Shown piece after piece: positions 1-9,256 of a stretch of 64,000 nt of DNA. Both the position numbers and the translations under genes were made by a program. The stretch comes from Pelistega sp. (GTDB lineage Bacteria; Pseudomonadota; Gammaproteobacteria; Burkholderiales; Burkholderiaceae_B). The stretch is taken from NCBI GenBank assembly GCA_030538255.1, contig JAUNUI010000007.1, positions 52,076-116,075 of the forward strand. The letters run 5' to 3'. The notes beneath the pieces are model-generated. The model saw nothing but the letters and a program-made list of their open reading frames with translations, did not search any database and was not told the DNA's origin. Numbering within the stretch: position 1 is the stretch's first letter; each line of letters opens with the position of its first letter.

Positions 1-400
1 CACCCGCAGGCATTGAGGCCCATAGTTTAGACACATAGTAATCCGTCATGCTGATAAATAGCGGCACATTCAGCTTCTCACATAACCAACCTGCTAAGCC
101 AACATGGTCTGGATGCATATGCGTCACAATCACACGCGTAACAGGTAGTCCGTCTAACTCATTCTTGAAGACCTCTTCCCATAATTCCTTCACGGGATCC
201 TTCGCAATACCACAGTCCACAATGGCCCAGCCTTCTTGACCGAGATAATGATCACGCAACAACCATAAATTAATATGGTCTAAGGCAAAAGGCAGTGGCA
301 TATTAATCCACTTCACGCCTGGCGCCACTTCAATCGCATAACCCGGCTCAGGTTTCTTCTCGCCAAACGGATAAGCCAATTTCATTTCATTCTGATTCAT
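1..400 (-). CDS. MBL-fold metallo-hydrolase, 3' part outside window
   Basis: The reverse strand reads open from an ATG at 400 to the window edge, giving about 133 N-terminal residues that begin MNQNEMKLAYPFGEK. The motif THMHPDHVG (HxHxDH) is the metal-binding signature of the metallo-beta-lactamase fold, so this is a hydrolase, probably cytosolic because no signal peptide is seen. The C-terminal half is missing. The gene diverges from the MerR regulator at 484 and shares a short intergenic region with the palindrome at 451-468. On the reverse strand a TTTACG/TATAGT pair (467-462 and 445-440, 16-bp spacer) overlaps that palindrome, so regulation by the MerR protein is likely. Its substrate cannot be told from sequence; a thioesterase-like role in acyl-CoA metabolism is only inference from context. 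Confidence 0.85.
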   Translation of the reverse strand, partial: MNQNEMKLAYPFGEKKPEPGYAIEVAPGVKWINMPLPFALDHINLWLLRDHYLGQEGWAIVDCGIAKDPVKELWEEVFKNELDGLPVTRVIVTHMHPDHVGLAGWLCEKLNVPLFISMTDYYVSKLWASMPAG

Positions 401-450
401 CTCACACCCAATTTATTTTTAATTGACAACTATGCCTATACTATAGCAAA

Positions 451-468
451 CTTTACGTAAACGTAAAG
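451..468. promoter_or_regulatory. LiuR-type operator, liuR/MBL divergent region
   Basis: The 18-bp sequence CTTTACGTAAACGTAAAG is an inverted repeat of CTTTACGT around AA. It lies between the divergent MBL-fold gene and liuR and overlaps a possible reverse-strand promoter. It closely matches the second palindrome before the isovaleryl-CoA dehydrogenase gene, and resembles the TTTACGT-ACGTAAA operator known for LiuR regulators of branched-chain amino-acid breakdown. Autoregulation is inferred. Confidence 0.75.
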
Positions 469-483
469 ATTATATTTTTGACT

Positions 484-873
484 ATGAACCAAACTACCTG
501 GACTATTTCAGAACTGGCCGACGAGTTTCAACTAACCGCACGGACACTGCGCTTTTATGAGCAGCACGATATTCTCAGCCCCGAGCGTGACGGCCAGAAG
601 CGTATCTATTCACAACGCGATCGCACACGCCTAAAGCTAGCATTGCGGGGTAAGCGCTTGGGCTTTTCGCTCAGCGAAATCTGCTCCCTGATTAATATGT
701 ATGAAGGCCCTGGCAGCACCGAGCCACAGCTTAACACCTACATCACGGTCTTGAATAAACATAAGGCTCAGCTGCTCCAACAGAAAGCCGATATAGAACA
801 GGTGTTGGCTGAACTGACAATGCAAGAAGAACATTGCCAAGCTTTGCTCGAGGCCTTGCCTAGTAAAAAATAA
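484..873 (+). CDS. liuR: MerR-family transcriptional regulator LiuR
   Basis: A 129-residue MerR-type regulator. The N-terminal winged helix-turn-helix spans about residues 7-75 (TISELADEFQLTARTLRFYE, then the DILSPERDGQKRIYSQRDR stretch), followed by a dimerisation helix near residues 85-115. Only two cysteine-like effector positions are seen (one Cys in the HTH half, one near the C terminus), so it is not a typical metal sensor. I chose ATG at 484; a TTG two codons earlier (478) is also open. Position directly upstream of the isovaleryl-CoA dehydrogenase gene, with matching palindromes on both sides (451-468, 1023-1040), fits LiuR, the regulator of leucine/isovalerate degradation genes. Direction of control (repression or activation) is not visible. 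Confidence 0.82.
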   Translation: MNQTTWTISELADEFQLTARTLRFYEQHDILSPERDGQKRIYSQRDRTRLKLALRGKRLGFSLSEICSLINMYEGPGSTEPQLNTYITVLNKHKAQLLQQKADIEQVLAELTMQEEHCQALLEALPSKK

Positions 874-1022
874 ACCGATAAAAAATATACCCGCCTAGTT
901 ATCAAGCCAAAGAGTTACTCAACAACACCATCGCTAAGACAACTACACTAAAGCGGCGACATCTCATCTATCGAAGCACTGTTGTTTTTCAACATTTCCC
1001 CACTACCTAGGTAAATCCCTAG

Positions 1023-1040
1023 GTTTACGTTAACGTAAAC
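1023..1040. promoter_or_regulatory. LiuR-type operator upstream of liu operon
   Basis: GTTTACGTTAACGTAAAC is a perfect 18-bp palindrome 60 bp upstream of the isovaleryl-CoA dehydrogenase ATG. A TTTACG (1024-1029) inside it and TACAAT (1048-1053) form a possible promoter with an 18-bp spacer, so the operator covers the -35 box. It shares the TTTACGT/ACGTAAA half-sites with the palindrome at 451-468. Confidence 0.78.
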
Positions 1041-1100
1041 TTGGAATTACAATACACTTAAATCTGCTAATTATCCCCTTGCTAACCCGGAGATTCCCCC

Positions 1101-2279
1101 ATGAACTTACCAGGCTTAAATTTCGAACTCGGCGAAGATATTGATATGTTGCGTGACGCCATTCGCACCTTTGCTGAAGCGGAAATTGCACCACGTGCCC
1201 ATGAAATCGATCAAACAGACCAATTTCCTATGGACTTATGGAAGAAGTTTGGTGATATGGGCCTATTGGGCCTCACCGTCAGCGCCGAATATGGCGGCAC
1301 TGAGTTAGGTTACTTAGCGCATATGATTGCCATGGAAGAAATCTCTCGTGCCTCGGCATCCGTTGGCTTGTCTTACGGTGCCCACTCTAACCTCTGCGTT
1401 AACCAATTGCACCGCAATGGCTCTGCCGCCCAGAAAGCCAAGTATTTACCAAAGCTCGTCAGTGGCGAGCATGTCGGTGCCTTGGCCATGAGTGAACCTG
1501 GCGCGGGGTCTGACGTAGTGAGCATGAAATTACGCGCCGAGAAAAAGGGCGACCGCTACGTGCTTAACGGCAGCAAGATGTGGATTACCAATGGTCCTGA
1601 TGCCGACACCTTAGTGGTCTATGCGAAAACCGACCCTGAAGCGAACGCACGCGGCATCACTGCCTTTATTATTGAAAAAGGCTTTCCTGGTTTCTCTATC
1701 GCCCAGAAATTGGATAAATTAGGTATGCGCGGCAGCCACACAGGCGAGCTCGTGTTCCAAGACTGCGAAGTACCAGTAGAGAACGTCCTCGGTGAAGTCA
1801 ATGGTGGTGTGAAGGTACTGATGAGTGGCTTAGACTATGAACGTGCAGTTCTTACAGGCGGCCCGATTGGCATTATGCAAGCCGTGATGGATAACGTGGT
1901 ACCGTATATCCATGACCGTAAACAATTTGGCCAATCTATCGGTGAATTCCAATTAATCCAAGGCAAGATTGCCGATATGTACACCACCTTACAAGCTTCA
2001 CGTGCTTTCCTATATACCGTGGGTAAGAACTTAGATCGTCTGGGCGCAGGCCACGTACGTGAAGTTCGTAAGGATTGCGCAGCAGTGATTCTGTATTGTG
2101 CTGAGAAAGCCACCTGGATGGCGGGTGAAGGTATACAGATCTTAGGTGGTAACGGCTACATTAACGAGTACCCAGTTGGCCGCTTATGGCGTGATGCCAA
2201 GCTCTACGAAATTGGTGCGGGCACAAGCGAAATTCGCCGTATGCTCATCGGCCGTGAATTGTTTAGCGAAACCCTATAG
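1101..2279 (+). CDS. liuA: isovaleryl-CoA dehydrogenase
   Basis: A 392-residue flavin-dependent acyl-CoA dehydrogenase, the normal family length. It oxidises isovaleryl-CoA to 3-methylcrotonyl-CoA in leucine breakdown, passing electrons to ETF in the cytosol. Visible marks are the signature [15 protein letters not shown] (about residues 129-143), the WITNGP flavin-site motif, and the [20 protein letters not shown]-terminal motif. The likely catalytic base is Glu247 in LDYERAVL; this glutamate position, rather than one near residue 370, is typical of isovaleryl-CoA dehydrogenases. The gene begins with ATG after a GGAG ribosome site and follows the LiuR operator, so it is the first gene of the liu operon. 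Also called ivd. Other short-chain acyl-CoA dehydrogenases are the alternative, but the carboxylase genes downstream make this assignment strong. Confidence 0.93.
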   Translation: MNLPGLNFELGEDIDMLRDAIRTFAEAEIAPRAHEIDQTDQFPMDLWKKFGDMGLLGLTVSAEYGGTELGYLAHMIAMEEISRASASVGLSYGAHSNLCVNQLHRNGSAAQKAKYLPKLVSGEHVGALAMSEPGAGSDVVSMKLRAEKKGDRYVLNGSKMWITNGPDADTLVVYAKTDPEANARGITAFIIEKGFPGFSIAQKLDKLGMRGSHTGELVFQDCEVPVENVLGEVNGGVKVLMSGLDYERAVLTGGPIGIMQAVMDNVVPYIHDRKQFGQSIGEFQLIQGKIADMYTTLQASRAFLYTVGKNLDRLGAGHVREVRKDCAAVILYCAEKATWMAGEGIQILGGNGYINEYPVGRLWRDAKLYEIGAGTSEIRRMLIGRELFSETL

Positions 2280-2416
2280 AGAACCCATGTAAGAGGCATT
2301 ACGTGCAATGAATCAAGCGTTTTGAGTTTTACATGCGCGTCGAACAAGGCTAAATGACCTCATGAGAAGCTCGCAAAGCACTATTTCTAACCTCGTTAAG
2401 CATGATTATTTAAGTT

Positions 2417-2440
2417 TAGCCTAGTATAAGTACTAGGCTA
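2417..2440 (+). other. 10-bp perfect stem-loop upstream of aceK
   Basis: TAGCCTAGTA (2417-2426) and TACTAGGCTA (2431-2440) form a perfect 10-bp stem with a four-base loop TAAG. No T-run follows, so it is not a standard intrinsic terminator. It lies in the 235-bp gap between the isovaleryl-CoA dehydrogenase stop and the preferred aceK start and could influence mRNA processing, or bind a dimeric protein. Confidence 0.5.
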
Positions 2441-2514
2441 GACAAATCTCCTTGACCCCAGAAATAAACTTGCTTAGGCTTGATGCACCCAAATGCCTTA
2501 CAGAGGAAACCTAT

Positions 2515-4371
2515 ATGCAAAATTTAAGTGCTGCAGATCACACGAAAATTCAACAAGTTAAGGTCTTACCGACTCCTTTGGAGATTGCCCGTAAGATTTT
2601 AGCGGGGTTTGATCGCCACTACTCTTTGTTTCGCTTTAGCGCACAACGTGCTAAGACCTTGTATGAGTCACATGATTGGCATGCGATTCAATACCTTTCC
2701 AAAGAGCGGATTGAATACTACGATACACGCGTGCGTGAAACCACTTATCAAATTGCCCAGTTATTAGAGAAAACACACGGTTTAAAGCTTGAGAAGTTTG
2801 AAGATCTCACGCCTGAGCAGGCCGAGTACTGGCAAGCTATTAAGCGCGAGTTCGTCGGCCTATTAAGTGATCACTTGCAGCCAGAGCTAGCGGAGTCTTT
2901 TTTCAACTCCGTCACGACCCGAATTTTGCATAACAATTACTACCACAATGACTTCTTATTCGTGCGTCCTGCGGTGGCAACCGACTATATGGACTATGAG
3001 AGTCAAGCCTATCGTGTGTATTACCCTCAACAAAATGGTCCCGTTAACTGTCTTAAACAACTGGTTAATGATTTTAAACTTGAATTACCTTTCAAGAACT
3101 TGCATAGCGATGCTCGCAAGATTGTGCAGCGTGCCGTGCGCTCTTTGCAGCAGTTAATTCCTGGCACCCATGTCTTTCGCATCACGCCAGACTGCCAAGT
3201 TCATGTCTTGAACTCGCTTTTCTATCGTAATAAGGGCGCTTATATTGTTGGCCGCTTAGTCAATAATAATATGATTTACCCCTTCAGCATCCCGATCTTG
3301 CATACCAAGAGTAATGAGCTGCAATTGGATGCGCTCTTATTTACGCGCGATGAGATTAGTACCTTATTTAGCTTTACCCGTGCCTATTTCCTCGTCGATA
3401 TGCCCGTACCTAGTGCCTATGTGGATTTCCTCTCAACCTTAATGCCGAATAAAGCGAAGGCTGAGTTATACACCTCATTGGGCTTACACAAACAGGGCAA
3501 GACCTTGTTCTATCGTGATTTTCTACGTCACCTTAAGAACTCAACCGATAAATTCGACATTACCCCAGGGATTAAGGGGATGGTAATGGCGGTGTTTGAT
3601 TTGCCTTCCTTCCCTTATGTGTTTAAGCTGATTCGCGACAATATTCGTAAAGACGGCATGACCCATGACATTGTCAAAAAGAAATACCATATGGTCAAGA
3701 TGCATGATCGAATTGGTCGCATGGCTGACACATGGGAATATTCACAAGTTGCCCTACCGAAGAATCGTTGCACTCCGGCGCTGCTCAAAGAGCTACGCCA
3801 AGAAGTACCCAGTTTACTAACCGAGACACCAGATACCATCATCATCAAGCATGCGTATATTGAACGTCGCATGACGCCGTTAAATCTGTACCTACTGAAT
3901 GCTCATGATGCCGCTTTAGAACAAGCCGTTATTGGTTATGGCGATGCGATTACCGAATTGGCCCAAGCGAATATCTTCCCAGGCGATATGTTGTATAAAA
4001 ACTTCGGTGTTACTCGTCTTGGGCGCGTGGTTTTCTATGACTATGACGAGATTCAGCCGATGGGTGAAATGAACTTCCGTCCTATACCACCCGCGCCTAA
4101 CGAGGAAGCGGAACTATCAGGTGAACCATGGTATCCCATCCATGTCAATGATGTTTTCCCCGAGGAATTTGATAGCTTTTTGCTCGGAGATGCACGAATT
4201 CGTCAAGTGTTCATAAAACATCACATTCATTTGCTAAACTACAAGTGGTGGCAGTCGTGTCAACAATCTATTAACACTGGCCGCCTCGAGGATATATTTC
4301 CATATCCCTCGAGTAGTCGTATCAATTTAGATTCTATTAATACTTCACTTAAGGAAGAGCAAGATGTCTGA
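2515..4371 (+). CDS. aceK: isocitrate dehydrogenase kinase/phosphatase
   Basis: A 618-residue AceK protein. AceK both phosphorylates and dephosphorylates isocitrate dehydrogenase, and so sets the split of isocitrate between the TCA cycle and the glyoxylate bypass. Family features include a kinase-like C-terminal half with MVMAVFDLPSFPYVFKLIRD (ATP-binding loop region), ERRMTPLNLYL, and VFYDYDEIQPM containing the DYDE metal/catalytic segment. I chose ATG at 2515 because AGAGGAAA precedes it at good spacing; a TTG at 2452 in the same frame has no ribosome site. The 3' end overlaps the thiolase gene by 8 bp, which indicates translational coupling. Its place inside a leucine-degradation operon links acetyl-CoA yield from leucine to bypass control. 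aceA is not in this window. Confidence 0.93.
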   Translation: MQNLSAADHTKIQQVKVLPTPLEIARKILAGFDRHYSLFRFSAQRAKTLYESHDWHAIQYLSKERIEYYDTRVRETTYQIAQLLEKTHGLKLEKFEDLTPEQAEYWQAIKREFVGLLSDHLQPELAESFFNSVTTRILHNNYYHNDFLFVRPAVATDYMDYESQAYRVYYPQQNGPVNCLKQLVNDFKLELPFKNLHSDARKIVQRAVRSLQQLIPGTHVFRITPDCQVHVLNSLFYRNKGAYIVGRLVNNNMIYPFSIPILHTKSNELQLDALLFTRDEISTLFSFTRAYFLVDMPVPSAYVDFLSTLMPNKAKAELYTSLGLHKQGKTLFYRDFLRHLKNSTDKFDITPGIKGMVMAVFDLPSFPYVFKLIRDNIRKDGMTHDIVKKKYHMVKMHDRIGRMADTWEYSQVALPKNRCTPALLKELRQEVPSLLTETPDTIIIKHAYIERRMTPLNLYLLNAHDAALEQAVIGYGDAITELAQANIFPGDMLYKNFGVTRLGRVVFYDYDEIQPMGEMNFRPIPPAPNEEAELSGEPWYPIHVNDVFPEEFDSFLLGDARIRQVFIKHHIHLLNYKWWQSCQQSINTGRLEDIFPYPSSSRINLDSINTSLKEEQDV

Positions 4372-5545
4372 TCCTATCGTAATTGTATCCGCAACTCGTA
4401 CGCCTATGGGCGCTATGTTAGGTAGTCTTTCTGGCTTAGCGGCTCATGAACTCGGCGCGGTTGCCATCAAAGGCGCGGTTGAACGCGCTGGCATCGCTGG
4501 CGAGGCTATTCAAGACGTTATCATGGGTAACGTATTACAAGCTGGTCAAGGCCAAGCACCTGCACGTCAAGCCACTATCGGTGCTGGTCTCCCAAAAAGC
4601 GTGGGTGCACTCACTATTCATAAAGTGTGCGGCTCAGGCCTCAAAGCAGTTATGTTAGCAAGCGATATGCTGAACTCTGGTAGCGCCGAAGTAGTCGTTG
4701 CTGGTGGTCAAGAAAGCATGTCTAACGCCCCTTACCTATTAGCAAAAGGTCGCCAAGGCTATCGCTACGGTCACTCTACCGTGTACGACCATATGGCTCT
4801 TGATGGCCTAGAAGATGCCTATAGTCGTGGTACAGCCATGGGCGTATTCGCTGAAATGTGTGTTGAGAAATATGGCTTTACACGTGAGCAGCAAGATGAC
4901 TTCTCTATTGAGTCTCTCCGTCGCGCCAAGCAAGCCATCGAAGATGGTAGCTTTGAGTGGGAAATCACCCCAGTGACTATCGCGGGTCGTGGTGGTGACA
5001 CCGTTATTGCCACTGACGAAGCTCCAGGCAAAGCCAAACCAGAGAAAATCCCTTCTCTACGTCCAGCCTTCAAGAAAGATGGTACTGTCACAGCAGCTAA
5101 CGCCTCTTCAATTTCTGACGGTGCAGCAGCATTAGTCTTAATGCGCGCTTCAACCGCTGAAAAATTGGGTGTAAAACCAATCGCCAAAGTTGTTTCACAA
5201 GCGCAACACTCTCATGACCCTGAGTGGTTCACCACTGCACCAGTCGGTGCGATTGAGAAGTGCTTAGAAAAAGCCGGTTGGAGCACAACTGATGTTGACC
5301 TATATGAAATTAACGAAGCCTTTGCTTGCGTAACAATGGCGGCTATGCATGACCTGAAATTAGATCATGCCAAAGTAAATATCCACGGTGGTGCAACTGC
5401 CTTAGGTCACCCAATCGGTGCCTCTGGTGCGCGTATCCTCACAACCCTCATTGGTGCTTTACGCAAAACCAATGGCAAAAAAGGCGTCGCTTCACTATGT
5501 ATTGGTGGTGGTGAAGGTGTTGCCTTAGCAGTTGAAATGCTCTAA
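4364..5545 (+). CDS. acetyl-CoA C-acetyltransferase (thiolase)
   Basis: A 393-residue thiolase, the usual length. It cleaves acetoacetyl-CoA to two acetyl-CoA, or runs in reverse. The nucleophile is Cys89 in KVCGSGLKAVM; His349 in LGHPIG and Cys379 in CIGGGEG complete the catalytic set. The protein is cytosolic and tetrameric in known homologues. The ATG lies inside the last codons of aceK (8-bp overlap), so it is probably translated by coupling. In this operon it would act on the acetoacetate branch that ends leucine breakdown, although HMG-CoA lyase and a CoA-transferase or acetoacetyl-CoA synthetase are not seen here. A role in beta-ketothiolysis of other acyl chains cannot be excluded. 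Confidence 0.9.
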   Translation: MSDPIVIVSATRTPMGAMLGSLSGLAAHELGAVAIKGAVERAGIAGEAIQDVIMGNVLQAGQGQAPARQATIGAGLPKSVGALTIHKVCGSGLKAVMLASDMLNSGSAEVVVAGGQESMSNAPYLLAKGRQGYRYGHSTVYDHMALDGLEDAYSRGTAMGVFAEMCVEKYGFTREQQDDFSIESLRRAKQAIEDGSFEWEITPVTIAGRGGDTVIATDEAPGKAKPEKIPSLRPAFKKDGTVTAANASSISDGAAALVLMRASTAEKLGVKPIAKVVSQAQHSHDPEWFTTAPVGAIEKCLEKAGWSTTDVDLYEINEAFACVTMAAMHDLKLDHAKVNIHGGATALGHPIGASGARILTTLIGALRKTNGKKGVASLCIGGGEGVALAVEML

Positions 5546-5569
5546 TTCTCTAAGCATTTAAAATAATAA

Positions 5570-5593
5570 CCGTATGCCGTACGCGGCATACGG
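5570..5593 (+). other. strong stem-loop inside the liu operon
   Basis: CCGTATGCCG (5570-5579), loop TACG, CGGCATACGG (5584-5593): a perfect 10-bp stem between the thiolase stop and the preferred carboxylase beta start. It is GC-rich but has no adjacent T-run. It may act as an mRNA-stability or processing element that sets different levels of upstream and downstream products. It also contains the ATG at 5574, a further reason to reject that start for the next gene. Confidence 0.55.
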
Positions 5594-5624
5594 GCAGAGA
5601 CAACCTTTTTCATCGGGATGGTTT

Positions 5625-7232
5625 ATGCCGATTATTCAATCTAAAATCAACACGCGCTCACAAGGCTTTATCGACAATGCGGCAAGCATGCAAGCACAAG
5701 TCGAAGAGCTACGACAGCAGCTTGGACAGACCGCGTTAGGAGGCAGTCAGTCTTCTAGAGATAAGCACACAGCACGCGGTAAATTACTACCACGTGACCG
5801 CGTTGAGCGCTTGCTTGACCCAGGTAGTGCCTTTTTAGAACTATCGCCCATGGCCGCTCATGGCATGTACGATAATGAAGCTCCTGGCGCAGGTGTGATT
5901 ACCGGCATCGGCCGCGTATCAGGCGTAGAGTGTATGATTGTCTGTAATGATGCCACAGTAAAAGGCGGCACTTACTATCCCATGACCGTTAAGAAGCATC
6001 TGCGCGCACAAGAAATTGCGCAGCAGAATCGCTTACCATGTATTTACCTGGTTGACTCAGGTGGTGCGAATCTACCGCGTCAAGATGAGGTCTTCCCAGA
6101 CCGCGATCACTTTGGTCGTATTTTCTACAACCAAGCGCAGATGTCTTCTCAAGGCATCGCTCAAATCGCTGTAGTGATGGGCTCATGTACCGCGGGTGGT
6201 GCCTATGTACCTGCCATGAGTGATGAGTCAATTATCGTCAAAGACCAAGGCACGATTTTCTTAGGCGGCCCTCCTCTGGTGAAAGCCGCGACAGGTGAAG
6301 TCGTGAGTGCTGAAGACCTAGGCGGTGGCGATGTACATACTCGCTTATCAGGTGTGGTAGACCACTTAGCGAATAATGATTTACATGCGCTTGAGCTCGC
6401 TCGTGAAGCCGTAGCTCGCTTAAATCGCAAAAAACAACATGATTTACGCTTAGTCGCGCCACGTGAACCACTTTACGATCCGGCCGAACTAAATGGTATT
6501 ATCCCAGTCGACACGCGTAAGCCCTATGATGTACGCGAAGTGATTGCTCGTATTGTTGATGGTTCTGAATTTGAAGAATTCAAAGCGCGCTTTGGTACGA
6601 CATTAGTCACCGGTTTTGCGCATATTCACGGCATGCCTGTGGGCATTATTGCGAATAACGGCATCCTATTCTCTGAGGCCGCCCAAAAAGGCACACACTT
6701 TATTGAGTTGTGCTGCCAGCGTAAGATCCCCTTAGTCTTTTTACAAAACATCACCGGCTTTATGGTCGGTCGCAAGTATGAGAACGAAGGGATTGCCCGT
6801 CATGGCGCCAAGATGGTAACCGCCGTATCAACGGCCGCGGTACCTAAATTCACTGTCTTAATTGGTGGCTCTTTCGGTGCCGGTAACTATGGTATGTGTG
6901 GCCGTGCTTTCGGTCCACGCATGCTCTATACCTGGCCGAATGCACGAATTTCAGTAATGGGTGGTGAGCAAGCCGCGAGTGTGCTCTCAACCATTAAGCG
7001 CGATGCTTTCGAAGCTAGTGGCAAACAGTGGAGTGCCGAGGAAGAAGAAGCCTTCAAAGCGCCAATTCGCAATCAGTATGAAGTCGAAGGGCACCCTTAT
7101 TATGCAACTGCACGTCTATGGGATGATGGCATTATTCAGCCGGCCGATACACGCCGAGTGCTTGCCTTAAGCTTATCTGCCGCCCTGAACGCCCCAATCG
7201 AAGATACCCGCTTTGGCGTGTTCCGCATCTAA
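5625..7232 (+). CDS. liuB: methylcrotonyl-CoA carboxylase beta subunit
   Basis: A 535-residue carboxyltransferase subunit. It moves CO2 from carboxybiotin to 3-methylcrotonyl-CoA, giving 3-methylglutaconyl-CoA in leucine breakdown. Both acetyl-CoA carboxylase-like carboxyltransferase halves are visible: the N-terminal part with [20 protein letters not shown] and [15 protein letters not shown], and the C-terminal part with [16 protein letters not shown] and [15 protein letters not shown] (an oxyanion-hole type motif). I use ATG at 5625, after GGGATGG, because it gives the usual family length; the ATG at 5574 falls in a hairpin. The gene lies 11 bp before the alpha subunit gene. Propionyl-CoA or geranyl-CoA carboxylase are alternatives, but the isovaleryl-CoA dehydrogenase context favours methylcrotonyl-CoA. 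Also called mccB. Confidence 0.93.
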   Translation: MPIIQSKINTRSQGFIDNAASMQAQVEELRQQLGQTALGGSQSSRDKHTARGKLLPRDRVERLLDPGSAFLELSPMAAHGMYDNEAPGAGVITGIGRVSGVECMIVCNDATVKGGTYYPMTVKKHLRAQEIAQQNRLPCIYLVDSGGANLPRQDEVFPDRDHFGRIFYNQAQMSSQGIAQIAVVMGSCTAGGAYVPAMSDESIIVKDQGTIFLGGPPLVKAATGEVVSAEDLGGGDVHTRLSGVVDHLANNDLHALELAREAVARLNRKKQHDLRLVAPREPLYDPAELNGIIPVDTRKPYDVREVIARIVDGSEFEEFKARFGTTLVTGFAHIHGMPVGIIANNGILFSEAAQKGTHFIELCCQRKIPLVFLQNITGFMVGRKYENEGIARHGAKMVTAVSTAAVPKFTVLIGGSFGAGNYGMCGRAFGPRMLYTWPNARISVMGGEQAASVLSTIKRDAFEASGKQWSAEEEEAFKAPIRNQYEVEGHPYYATARLWDDGIIQPADTRRVLALSLSAALNAPIEDTRFGVFRI

Positions 7233-7243
7233 TAGGAGTCCTC

Positions 7244-9256
7244 ATGTTTACTAAAATTCTCATAGCTAACCGCGGTGAAATTGCCTGCCGCGTTGCGGCC
7301 ACAGCCCGTCGCATGGGTATTCGTACAGTGGCGGTCTATTCTGATGCCGACGCCAATGCTGCACACGTTGCCGCTTGCGACGAATCGGTGTATATCGGTG
7401 GTTCTGAGCCACGCCAGAGTTACCTGCGCGCCGACGCCATTTTAGATGCTGCCAAGCGTACTGGTGCCCAAGCGATTCACCCTGGCTACGGCTTCCTTGC
7501 CGAGAACGAAGCTTTCGCCCAAAGTTGTGCTGATAATAATATTGTCTTTATTGGCCCACCAGCGAGCTCAATTGCCGCCATGGGTAGCAAATCTGCCGCC
7601 AAAGCCCTGATGGAAAAAGCCGGCGTGCCACTGGTACCTGGTTATCATGGCGACAATCAAGACGAAAACTTCCTGCACCAAGAAGCCGATAAGATTGGCT
7701 ACCCTGTACTGATTAAAGCCAGTGCAGGTGGTGGTGGTAAGGGCATGCGGATTGTTAACTCTTCTGCTGAATTCCTCGATAATTTACGCTCATGTAAGCG
7801 TGAGGCCATTAGCAGCTTTAGTGATGATCGCGTGCTGATTGAGCGCTATTTGACCAAGCCACGCCATATCGAAATTCAGGTATTTGCCGACCAAGCAGGT
7901 AATACGGTGTACTTATTCGAGCGTGACTGCTCGGTACAACGTCGTCACCAGAAAGTGATTGAAGAAGCCCCCGCTCCTGGCATGACACCCGAGCGTCGCC
8001 AAGAGATGGGTGAGGCTGCTGTCGCTGCCGCTAAAGCCGTAGGCTATGTCGGTGCGGGTACGGTAGAGTTTATTGCTGAACCCGATGGCCGCTTCTACTT
8101 TATGGAGATGAATACGCGCCTACAAGTTGAGCACCCTGTCACTGAGATGATTACCGGCTTTGACTTGGTGGAATGGCAATTGCGTGTGGCCGCTGGCCTG
8201 CCGCTCCCTGCTACACAAGACGAACTGTTTATTGAAGGTCATGCACTGGAAGTACGTATCTATGCGGAGAACCCAGAGAACGGTTTCTTACCTTCGATTG
8301 GTACCTTACGCAACCTACGTCTACCTGAGCATGTGAAGTTTGAGATTGGCTCAATTCGCGTCGATGGTGGCGTGCGCCAGGGTGACACGATTTCACCGTT
8401 CTATGACCCGATGATTGCTAAGTTAATTGTTTGGGGCGAAGATCGCGAACAAGCGATTGCCTTGATGCGTCAAGCCTTAGCCGAAACACAAGCGGTCGGT
8501 GTGAATACTAACGTGGCCTTCTTGGGTCGCTTAATGAACAACCCTGCATTTGTTGCAGCGGACTTAGACACGGGTTTAATTGAGAAGAATACCGAGCAAT
8601 TGCTACCCGAGCATAAAGCTGCCAAAGAAAGTACCTTAGCGTGCTTACTCGCCGCTCTATTAGCCCAGCGTGGCCAGACCAGTCCCGTGCGTCACCAGAG
8701 CCAACAAAGCAGCGACCCTTGGGGCTATCAAGACTCATGGCGCGTAAGTGCGCATCATCTTGAACAATGGCAAGCCGTTGACCAAGACCTTGAATACCGC
8801 TTACAACTCAGCCGTGATCAAGATAAGTATCGCTTTAAGGTCAGTGAGCAAAGCTATGACTTCCACTGGTCAGTACAGCTTGAAGATAATGTCTACCTCT
8901 GTCAGATTATCTTAGATGGTAGCAACCATAAAGCAACTGTCATCTTCCACGATAGCCAAGCATTCATCTTCCAGAATGGCGTAGTAACCGTGATTGATCT
9001 ACCTGATGAACTACACGCAGCAGGTGAGGAAGGTGGCCATGGCGGCGGTCTAGTGGCCCCAATGCCAGGTAAGATTATCGCCCTATCAGTGAACGTCGGA
9101 GACAAGGTCAGCGCAGGTCAGACCCTCTTGGTAATGGAAGCCATGAAGATGGAACACACCATTACCGCTTCTACCGAAGGTACTGTTGAAGAAATCTTCT
9201 ATAATATTGGTGATCAAGTCAGCGAAGGCGCTGAATTGATTAAGATTGAGGCATAA
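7244..9256 (+). CDS. liuD: methylcrotonyl-CoA carboxylase alpha subunit (biotin)
   Basis: A 670-residue biotin-containing subunit. Residues 1 to about 450 form the biotin carboxylase: ATP-grasp loop KASAGGGGKGMRIV and the catalytic region FMEMNTRLQVEHPVTEM. The last 75 residues form the biotin carboxyl-carrier domain with VMEAMKMEH, where the central Lys is biotinylated. It charges biotin with bicarbonate and ATP for use by LiuB. RBS TAGGAG precedes the ATG. In many liu operons the methylglutaconyl-CoA hydratase gene liuC sits between the two carboxylase genes and liuE follows; both are absent here. Length and the middle linker fit methylcrotonyl-CoA carboxylase; a different 3-enoyl substrate is possible but less likely. 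Also called mccA. Confidence 0.93.
   Translation: MFTKILIANRGEIACRVAATARRMGIRTVAVYSDADANAAHVAACDESVYIGGSEPRQSYLRADAILDAAKRTGAQAIHPGYGFLAENEAFAQSCADNNIVFIGPPASSIAAMGSKSAAKALMEKAGVPLVPGYHGDNQDENFLHQEADKIGYPVLIKASAGGGGKGMRIVNSSAEFLDNLRSCKREAISSFSDDRVLIERYLTKPRHIEIQVFADQAGNTVYLFERDCSVQRRHQKVIEEAPAPGMTPERRQEMGEAAVAAAKAVGYVGAGTVEFIAEPDGRFYFMEMNTRLQVEHPVTEMITGFDLVEWQLRVAAGLPLPATQDELFIEGHALEVRIYAENPENGFLPSIGTLRNLRLPEHVKFEIGSIRVDGGVRQGDTISPFYDPMIAKLIVWGEDREQAIALMRQALAETQAVGVNTNVAFLGRLMNNPAFVAADLDTGLIEKNTEQLLPEHKAAKESTLACLLAALLAQRGQTSPVRHQSQQSSDPWGYQDSWRVSAHHLEQWQAVDQDLEYRLQLSRDQDKYRFKVSEQSYDFHWSVQLEDNVYLCQIILDGSNHKATVIFHDSQAFIFQNGVVTVIDLPDELHAAGEEGGHGGGLVAPMPGKIIALSVNVGDKVSAGQTLLVMEAMKMEHTITASTEGTVEEIFYNIGDQVSEGAELIKIEA

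Noticed and set aside
2452-2514. TTG start for aceK 21 codons upstream
   Set aside because: No ribosome site before it; ATG at 2515 has AGAGGAAA at good spacing and fits family start.
4819-5187. 122-codon frame on the reverse strand of the thiolase gene
   Set aside because: Shadow of a well-supported gene; no ribosome site and no recognisable protein.
5574-5624. ATG start for the carboxylase beta gene
   Set aside because: Lies within a perfect hairpin and adds 17 residues with no family likeness; 5625 gives the normal 535 residues.
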